DNA from: Alphaproteobacteria bacterium
Lineage (GTDB): Bacteria; Pseudomonadota; Alphaproteobacteria; GCA-2731375
Assembly: GCA_028281075.1 (NCBI GenBank)
Contig: JANQKO010000020.1
Coordinates: 1-9,910, forward strand
Direction of reading: 5' to 3'
Length of the DNA: 9,910 bases
Both the position numbers and the translations under genes were made by a program. How positions within the stretch are numbered: the first letter of the stretch is position 1; each line of letters opens with the position of its first letter. Positions 5,893-9,910 of this stretch are shown here, in pieces. The notes beneath the pieces are model-generated. The model did not search any database. It was not told the origin of the DNA and saw only the letters and a list, made by a program, of their open reading frames with translations.

Positions 5893-6687
5893 TCAGCGGC
5901 CCCGGAACGCGGGCCGGCGCTTTTCCATGAAGGCCGTGCGGCCCTCGATATAGTCCTCGCTGGCGAAACAAGCATCGACCATGGCCTGGCAGCCCGCCAG
6001 ATCGCGCTTGTCGGGATCGGCCAGCACCTCGGCCACCGCCCGCTTGACCGCGGCGATGGTGAGCGGCGCGTTGCCGGCGATGGTGCCGGCATAATCGCGC
6101 ACATAGGCCTCCAGCGCCGCCACCGGCAGGCTGCGGTTGATCAGGCCCATCTGGATCGCTTCCTGGGCCGAGAACTGCCGGGCGGTATAGAAGATCTCCT
6201 TGGCGAAGGCCGGCCCGACCACGTCGCAGAGGCGCTTGATGCCGGTATAGCCGTAGCCCAGCCCCAGCTTCGCCGCCGGCACCGCGAAGCGGCTGTTCTC
6301 CGACGCGATGCGCAGGTCGCAGTCGAGCGCCACGGCGAGGCCGCCGCCGATGCAATAGCCGCGGATCATGGCGATGGTCGGCTTCGACGTGCCGGTCAGC
6401 GCCACATGCGCCCGCTCGCCGGCGGCGTTGTAGCTGGCGACCGCCTCCTTGGTGCCGCGCTTCTCCTCGAACTCGGAGATGTCGGCGCCGGAGATGAAGG
6501 CGCGCTCGCCGGCGCCGCGCAGCACGATCACCCGGATATCGTCGTCGGCCTCGAAGTCGGCCAGGATCTCGGGCACCGCGAGCCACATGTCGAGCGACAC
6601 GGCGTTGTGCCGGCCCGGATTGTTGAAGGTCATCCAACCGATGCCGCCGTCCTTCTCGGCGATCATCCGTTCCGTACTACTCGCCAT
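5893..6687 (-). CDS. Crotonase-fold protein (enoyl-CoA hydratase/isomerase family), second paralogue, catalytic glutamates absent
   Basis: A 264-residue crotonase, first gene of the leftward acyl-CoA cassette. It shows FISGAD (64-69) and GYCIGGGLAVALDCD (110-124) for the oxyanion hole and CoA pocket, then FAVPAAKLGLGYGYTG (134-149). The two glutamate positions of classical hydratases are A118 and A138, so it is probably not a standard enoyl-CoA hydratase. Its FAVPAAKLGLGY segment resembles a large subgroup of bacterial crotonases that I recall being annotated only as hydratase/isomerase. The C-terminus (AFMEKRRPAFRGR) parallels that of the other crotonase (AFLAKEKATFVGR), but the two are clearly diverged and not a recent duplication. 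The ATG at 6687 has AAGGGA about ten bases upstream; alternative in-frame ATGs at 6708 and 6666 have poorer sites. The frame stays open to 6915, across the divergent promoter and into the TRAP gene, which is not coding. Confidence 0.88.
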   Translation of the reverse strand: MASSTERMIAEKDGGIGWMTFNNPGRHNAVSLDMWLAVPEILADFEADDDIRVIVLRGAGERAFISGADISEFEEKRGTKEAVASYNAAGERAHVALTGTSKPTIAMIRGYCIGGGLAVALDCDLRIASENSRFAVPAAKLGLGYGYTGIKRLCDVVGPAFAKEIFYTARQFSAQEAIQMGLINRSLPVAALEAYVRDYAGTIAGNAPLTIAAVKRAVAEVLADPDKRDLAGCQAMVDACFASEDYIEGRTAFMEKRRPAFRGR

Positions 6688-6832
6688 GCGTCGCGTTTCC
6701 CTTGCCATCCGGCGGCCGAGACGCCGCCATGTTGATCGAAGTTTCCCCGAACCGCTAGTATAACCGCCGTCACTCGAAAAAACGCGCCCCGGCGCGCAAA
6801 AGCAAACCAATTTATCCGCGGAGGAAACAACA
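6688..6832. promoter_or_regulatory. Divergent promoter region between crotonase cassette and TRAP operon
   Basis: These 145 nt separate two operons pointing away from each other. Rightward, TTGATC (6732-6737) and TAGTAT (6756-6761) are 18 nt apart and could form a sigma70-type promoter for the TRAP operon. Leftward, TATACT (complement of 6757-6762) is a good -10 overlapping the rightward one, without a clear -35. A small GC hairpin (CGCGC 6783-6787 with GCGCG 6792-6796) lies in the TRAP leader, and GGAGG at 6820-6824 is eight bases from the TRAP start codon. Overlapping divergent -10 elements would let one regulator govern both operons. No regulator gene is in the window and no clear operator palindrome was seen. 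Confidence 0.4.
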
Positions 6833-7822
6833 ATGGCGACGAGACGCGTTGCGGGCCTTGTGCTCGCGGCATTGGGACTGGCTGCCCTGCAGACCGGCGC
6901 GCAGGCCGAGACCAAGCTGGTGCTGGGCTCGGCGGGCGTGCCCGGCAGCCTGATCTACGTGACCGAGGAGCAGTTCGTGAAATGGGTCGACGAACGCTCG
7001 GGCGGCGAGGTCAAGGTCGACTATTTCCACAGCAGCCAGATCGGCAACCACAAGGAAATGCTGCAGAAGGTCAAGCTCGGCACCCAGGAAATGGTGACGG
7101 TCTCGACCGTGATGTCGACCGTGCAGCCCGAGTTCGGCCTTTACGACATGCCCTACCTGGTCAAGGACCGGGTCCATGCCGGCTGCATCTCCAGCGAGAT
7201 CGTGTTCCCGGAGCTGGCCCCGAAGATCGAGAGCCAGGGCTACAAGCTGCTGGGCGTCTGGGAGAACGGCTTCCGGCAGATCACCAACAACGTGCGGCCG
7301 ATCAACAGGCCGGACGACCTGAAAGGCATCAAGCTGCGCACGCCGCGCGGTATCTGGCGCATCAAGATGTTCGAAACCTATGGCGCCAACCCGACGCCGA
7401 TGGCCTTCTCGGAAGTCTTCGTGGCGCTGCAGACCGGCGTCATGGACGGCCAGGAGAACCCCTACACCAACATCTGGGCGGCGAAGTTCCAGGAAGTGCA
7501 GAAGTATCTGAGCGTCACCAACCATGTCTACGCGCCGTTCGTGCTGCTGATCAACAAGCGCAAGTGGGACGGACTGGACGACAAGGCGCAGAAGGTGCTG
7601 TGGGATACGGCCCAGGACATCCAGGCCTGGACCTACGAGAAGGCGGCCGAGCTGGACGAGAAGAACCTGAAGCAGCTTCGCGACGCCGGCATGCAGTACA
7701 ACCTCGCCGACCGCGAATCCTTCGTCGAGGCCAGCAAGCCGGTCTACGCCGAGTTCGCCAAGGAAGTGAAGGGCGGCCAGGCCCTGATCGACAAGGCCCT
7801 GTCGCTCGCCAACGGCTGCTAG
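6833..7822 (+). CDS. dctP: TRAP transporter periplasmic substrate-binding protein, DctP family
   Basis: A 329-residue periplasmic binding protein that captures an organic acid and hands it to the TRAP permease encoded just downstream. Residues 1-25 are a Sec signal peptide (MATRRVAG, hydrophobic core, cleavage after AQA). DctP hallmarks follow: VKVDYFHSSQIGNHKEML (60-77), the GLYDMPYLV segment (102-110), NGFRQITNN (145-153), LKGIKLRTP (163-171) with R169 at the position that usually clamps the ligand carboxylate, and VMDGQENP (203-210). Length is typical. The start has GGAGG eight bases upstream. The C-terminal residue is cysteine, an oddity of no clear meaning. The ligand is probably a carboxylate but cannot be named. 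A strong hairpin with a short T-run after the stop suggests this gene is expressed above the two membrane subunits. Confidence 0.93.
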   Translation: MATRRVAGLVLAALGLAALQTGAQAETKLVLGSAGVPGSLIYVTEEQFVKWVDERSGGEVKVDYFHSSQIGNHKEMLQKVKLGTQEMVTVSTVMSTVQPEFGLYDMPYLVKDRVHAGCISSEIVFPELAPKIESQGYKLLGVWENGFRQITNNVRPINRPDDLKGIKLRTPRGIWRIKMFETYGANPTPMAFSEVFVALQTGVMDGQENPYTNIWAAKFQEVQKYLSVTNHVYAPFVLLINKRKWDGLDDKAQKVLWDTAQDIQAWTYEKAAELDEKNLKQLRDAGMQYNLADRESFVEASKPVYAEFAKEVKGGQALIDKALSLANGC

Positions 7823-7844
7823 GCCGCGACCGACGACCATGACG

Positions 7845-7877
7845 GCGCCCCGCCGTCCGGACCCGACGGCGGGGCGC
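7845..7877 (+). terminator. Hairpin with T-run between dctP and dctQ (partial terminator or 3' protector)
   Basis: A perfect 13-bp GC-rich stem (7845-7857 with 7865-7877) closes a 7-nt loop, and five T follow at 7886-7890, eight bases past the stem. It starts 22 nt after the dctP stop. The stem is very stable, but the T-run is short and displaced, so termination is probably partial: most transcripts would end after dctP and some would read into dctQM. It could also block 3' exonucleases. The role is inferred from position and form. Confidence 0.6.
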
Positions 7878-7921
7878 TTGCGTGGTTTTTCTTCCCCGGT
7901 ATCGAACGGGAGTGGGACGGC

Positions 7922-8428
7922 ATGTCCGTAGTTGGCGGCGCGCGCCGGGTACTGGAGCGGGCGCTCGAATTCGCCTGCATGTTCTTCATGTCATCGCTGG
8001 TCGTCATCATCGTCTGGGCCGTGCTGGCCCGGAAGTTCGGCGCCTCGCTGTCCTGGTACGACGAGGTCGTGCCGATCATGCTGGCCTGGCTGTCCTATTT
8101 CGGCGCCTCGCTGGCAGCCCTGAAGCGCGGGCATCTCGGCTTTCCGGGCCTGGTCCAGGCCGCGCCGCCGAACCTGCGCCTGGTGCTGCTGGTGTTCGTC
8201 GAGGTGCTGGTGATCGCCTTCTTCGTGATCCTGGCCTGGAGCGGCTGGCAGATCATCGTCATCATCGCCGGCGACACGCTGACCAGCCTGCCCTGGGTGC
8301 AGATGTCGGTGACCCAGTCGATCATCCCGATCGGCGCCGTGCTGTTCATCATCGCCGAACTGCTGTCGCTGCCGGACGAGTGGCGGGCGGCCCGCGAGGG
8401 CCGGCGCCTCGCCCACGGCGACGGCTGA
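7922..8428 (+). CDS. dctQ: TRAP transporter small permease subunit, DctQ family
   Basis: A 168-residue integral membrane protein with four hydrophobic segments near 17-38, 48-68, 86-110 and 130-150, the expected topology for the small TRAP subunit. The second segment carries the family signature: WYDEVVPIMLAWLSYFGASL followed by KRGHLGF (68-74). It pairs with the large subunit to form the sodium- or proton-driven importer. The ATG at 7922 has GGGAG nine bases upstream. It lies 99 nt downstream of dctP, behind the hairpin, and 15 nt before the large subunit gene. The C-terminal tail (about 150-168) is charged and rich in Arg and Glu, probably cytoplasmic. Confidence 0.92.
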   Translation: MSVVGGARRVLERALEFACMFFMSSLVVIIVWAVLARKFGASLSWYDEVVPIMLAWLSYFGASLAALKRGHLGFPGLVQAAPPNLRLVLLVFVEVLVIAFFVILAWSGWQIIVIIAGDTLTSLPWVQMSVTQSIIPIGAVLFIIAELLSLPDEWRAAREGRRLAHGDG

Positions 8429-8443
8429 GCGGGGCCGACCGCC

Positions 8444-9727
8444 ATGGCCGCGCTCATCATGCTGGTCGCGCTGATCGCGCTGATCCTGATCAACATGCCG
8501 ATCGCCATCGCGCTCGGCGTCGTCGCCGTCTCGGCCATCGTGCTGACCGACGGCTTCGGCGCGCTGTTGTCCATGGGCGTGGTGATGTTCGAGGCGGCGA
8601 CCAAGTTCCCGCTGCTGGCGATCCCGATGTTCGTGCTGGCCGGCGGCATCATGAACACGACAGGCATCTCGCGGCGGCTGATCGCCTTCGCCTCGGCCGT
8701 GCTGGGCTTCATCCGCGGCGGCCTCGCCATGGTCAACATCGCCACCTCGATGTTCTTCGCCGAGATCTCCGGCTCGGCCGTCGCCGACGTCACGGCCATC
8801 GGCTCGATCCTGATCCCGGCCATGCGCCAGCGCGGCTATCCCAACACCTTCGCCGCCGCGGTGACCTCGTCGTCCGCCTCGCTGGCGATCATCATCCCGC
8901 CGTCGATCCCGATGATCCTCTATGCCGTGATCGCCGATACCTCGGTGATCCAGATGTTCATCGCCGGCATCGTGCCCGGCATCATCGGCGCCGCCGGCCT
9001 GATGGGCCTGTCCTACTGGTTCGCCCGCCGGCGCGGCTATCCGGTCGAGGAAGTGTTCCAGCTCAGCCATGTCTGGCGCACCTTCAAGGACGCGGCCTGG
9101 GCCTTCCTGCTGCCGATCATCATCCTGGGCGGCATCTTCGGCGGTATCGTCACCGCGACCGAGGGCGCGGGCCTGGCCGTGGTCGCGGCGATCTTCATCG
9201 GCGGCGTGATCTATCGCGAGCTGACCTGGTCCCAGCTCGCCCGGTCCATGGTCGAGGGCGCGATCCAGACCTCGGTCGTGGTGCTGCTGATCGTCACCTC
9301 GGCCCTGCTGGGCCTCTACCTGACCCAGACCCGGCTGCCGCACGAGCTGGCGAACTGGGTGATCAGCGTCACCGACAACCAGATCCTGGTCCTGGCGATG
9401 TTCAACGTGCTGTTCATCGTGCTCGGCTTCTTCCTGCACGGCGCCGCCGCGATCATCCTGGTGGTGCCCATCGTGATGCCGATCGTGCACCAGCTCGGCA
9501 TCGATCCGGTACATTTCGGCCTGATCGTGACGCTTAACCTGGCGATCGGCCAGCAGACGCCGCCGGTCGCCAGCGTGCTGATCGTGACCTGCTCGATCGC
9601 CAAGGCCGACGTCTGGGCGGTGACCAAGACCAACGTCTATTTCATCGGCGTGTTGCTGGCCGTGCTGATGCTGGTGACCTACGTGCCGGCGATTCCGCTG
9701 TTCCTGGTCGAGGTCTTCTATCGCTAA
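8444..9727 (+). CDS. dctM: TRAP transporter large permease subunit, DctM family
   Basis: A 427-residue, very hydrophobic protein with about a dozen membrane segments, the usual size for the large TRAP subunit that moves substrate and ion. Family signatures are visible: EISGSAVADVTAIGSILIP (107-125), GYPNTFAAAV (131-140), AIIIPPSIPMILY (148-160), MFIAGIVPGI (171-180) and GQQTPPVA near 369-376. It starts 15 nt after dctQ with only a weak GCGGGG site, so its translation is probably coupled to dctQ. The stop (TAA) is followed 21 nt later by a long inverted repeat. A 637-codon open frame on the opposite strand across dctQM is a high-GC shadow, not a gene. Confidence 0.95.
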   Translation: MAALIMLVALIALILINMPIAIALGVVAVSAIVLTDGFGALLSMGVVMFEAATKFPLLAIPMFVLAGGIMNTTGISRRLIAFASAVLGFIRGGLAMVNIATSMFFAEISGSAVADVTAIGSILIPAMRQRGYPNTFAAAVTSSSASLAIIIPPSIPMILYAVIADTSVIQMFIAGIVPGIIGAAGLMGLSYWFARRRGYPVEEVFQLSHVWRTFKDAAWAFLLPIIILGGIFGGIVTATEGAGLAVVAAIFIGGVIYRELTWSQLARSMVEGAIQTSVVVLLIVTSALLGLYLTQTRLPHELANWVISVTDNQILVLAMFNVLFIVLGFFLHGAAAIILVVPIVMPIVHQLGIDPVHFGLIVTLNLAIGQQTPPVASVLIVTCSIAKADVWAVTKTNVYFIGVLLAVLMLVTYVPAIPLFLVEVFYR

Positions 9728-9747
9728 GCTGAATACCTGTTGCGCAT

Positions 9748-9834
9748 GGCTCGACCCATCCCGCTCCCCCACCCGACCACCCATTGAGCATACTTCCGTG
9801 GGTGGTCGGGTGGGGGAGCGGGACGGGTCGAGCC
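9748..9834. repeat. Long near-perfect inverted repeat (36-bp arms, 15-nt loop)
   Basis: Arms 9748-9783 and 9799-9834 are complementary over 36 positions except one (A9758 opposite C9824). The loop is 15 nt (9784-9798). The left arm is strongly C-rich on the plus strand (CCCGCTCCCCCACCC) and the right arm G-rich. Beyond the arms, CAT (9745-9747) and ATG (9837-9839) can pair across a small bulge. In a minus-strand transcript the single mismatch becomes a G-U pair, so that RNA would be fully paired. No T-run follows on the plus side, so it is not a standard terminator, though it sits 21 nt past the dctM stop and could end or protect that transcript. It is much longer than a usual terminator stem and may be a dispersed palindromic element or a short non-autonomous mobile element. 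Confidence 0.8.
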
Positions 9835-9910
9835 CAATGTCATAGACCCAACCACCATAAAATAGAATTTTCGACCTTGACACAAAAACAGAAAATTCGT
9901 TCAAATTTGT
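9835..9910 (+). promoter_or_regulatory. AT-rich end with a possible outward promoter
   Basis: Base composition drops sharply to AT-rich here, unlike the rest of the window. TTGACA (9877-9882) is a perfect -35 hexamer, and TCAAAT (9901-9906), 18 nt downstream, is a fair -10 (four of six). If real it would drive a rightward gene starting beyond the window. No coding sequence is visible. Confidence 0.35.

Noticed and set aside
5877..6104. Upstream extension of the thioesterase gene into the preceding crotonase
   Set aside because: The added 76 residues are a shifted reading of the crotonase 3' end, rich in Arg/Pro/Ser, and the FlK-like fold begins at the internal methionine.
6688..6915. Upstream extension of the first crotonase gene across the intergenic region
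   Set aside because: It would overlap the beginning of dctP and the divergent promoter region and adds sequence unlike any crotonase N-terminus.
7991..9904. A 637-codon open frame on the minus strand across dctQ, dctM and the long inverted repeat
   Set aside because: It is antisense to two unmistakable membrane-protein genes, its translation is His/Asp/Gln/Arg-rich as expected from the complement of GC-rich hydrophobic codons, and it runs through the inverted repeat.
1..9910. CRISPR array, tRNA, rRNA, insertion sequence or phage genes
   Set aside because: No regularly spaced repeats, no transposase or integrase motifs, and no recognisable structural RNA were seen on either strand.

Overview
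The window is GC-rich (roughly two-thirds G+C by eye), densely packed DNA that looks like an alphaproteobacterial chromosome, perhaps Rhodospirillales or Hyphomicrobiales. That placement is an inference. It rests on base composition, on the mix of NitT/TauT-type ABC importer, TRAP importer and crotonase genes, and on two intergenic palindromes at the left end resembling repeats I remember from that class. Ten protein genes are supported. I see no RNA gene, transposase, CRISPR array or phage gene.

Layout. (1) 1-199: no gene; two palindromic repeats, one followed on the minus strand by a T-rich run that could end the leftward transcript. (2) 200-4400, minus strand, transcribed right to left: periplasmic binding protein (3396-4400), ABC ATPase (2512-3291, TTG start), ABC permease (1716-2591, overlapping the ATPase gene by 80 nt) and a cytoplasmic amidohydrolase of the deaminase/chlorohydrolase group (200-1693). 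This reads as a capture, import and hydrolyse cassette for a small, probably nitrogen-containing heterocyclic compound. (3) 4401-4640: leader and spacer with GC-rich hairpins. (4) 4641-6687, minus strand: crotonase-fold protein (5893-6687), FlK-type hotdog acyl-CoA thioesterase (5469-5876) and a second crotonase (4641-5420), an acyl-CoA cassette. (5) 6688-6832: divergent promoter region. (6) 6833-9727, plus strand: complete TRAP transporter, binding protein, small permease and large permease. (7) 9728-9910: a long, nearly perfect inverted repeat, then AT-rich DNA with a possible promoter pointing out of the window.

How the parts may work together. The TRAP system probably brings in an organic acid. 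The divergently transcribed crotonase/thioesterase cassette could act on its CoA ester, but no CoA ligase is present here, so the link rests on position alone. The most notable protein-level observations are that both crotonases lack the two glutamates used by classical enoyl-CoA hydratases, and that the small thioesterase keeps every FlK catalytic residue at identical spacing but not the phenylalanine gate linked to fluoroacetyl-CoA selectivity. At the RNA level, each transporter operon has a strong hairpin directly after its binding-protein gene, as expected where the binding protein is made in excess over the membrane subunits.
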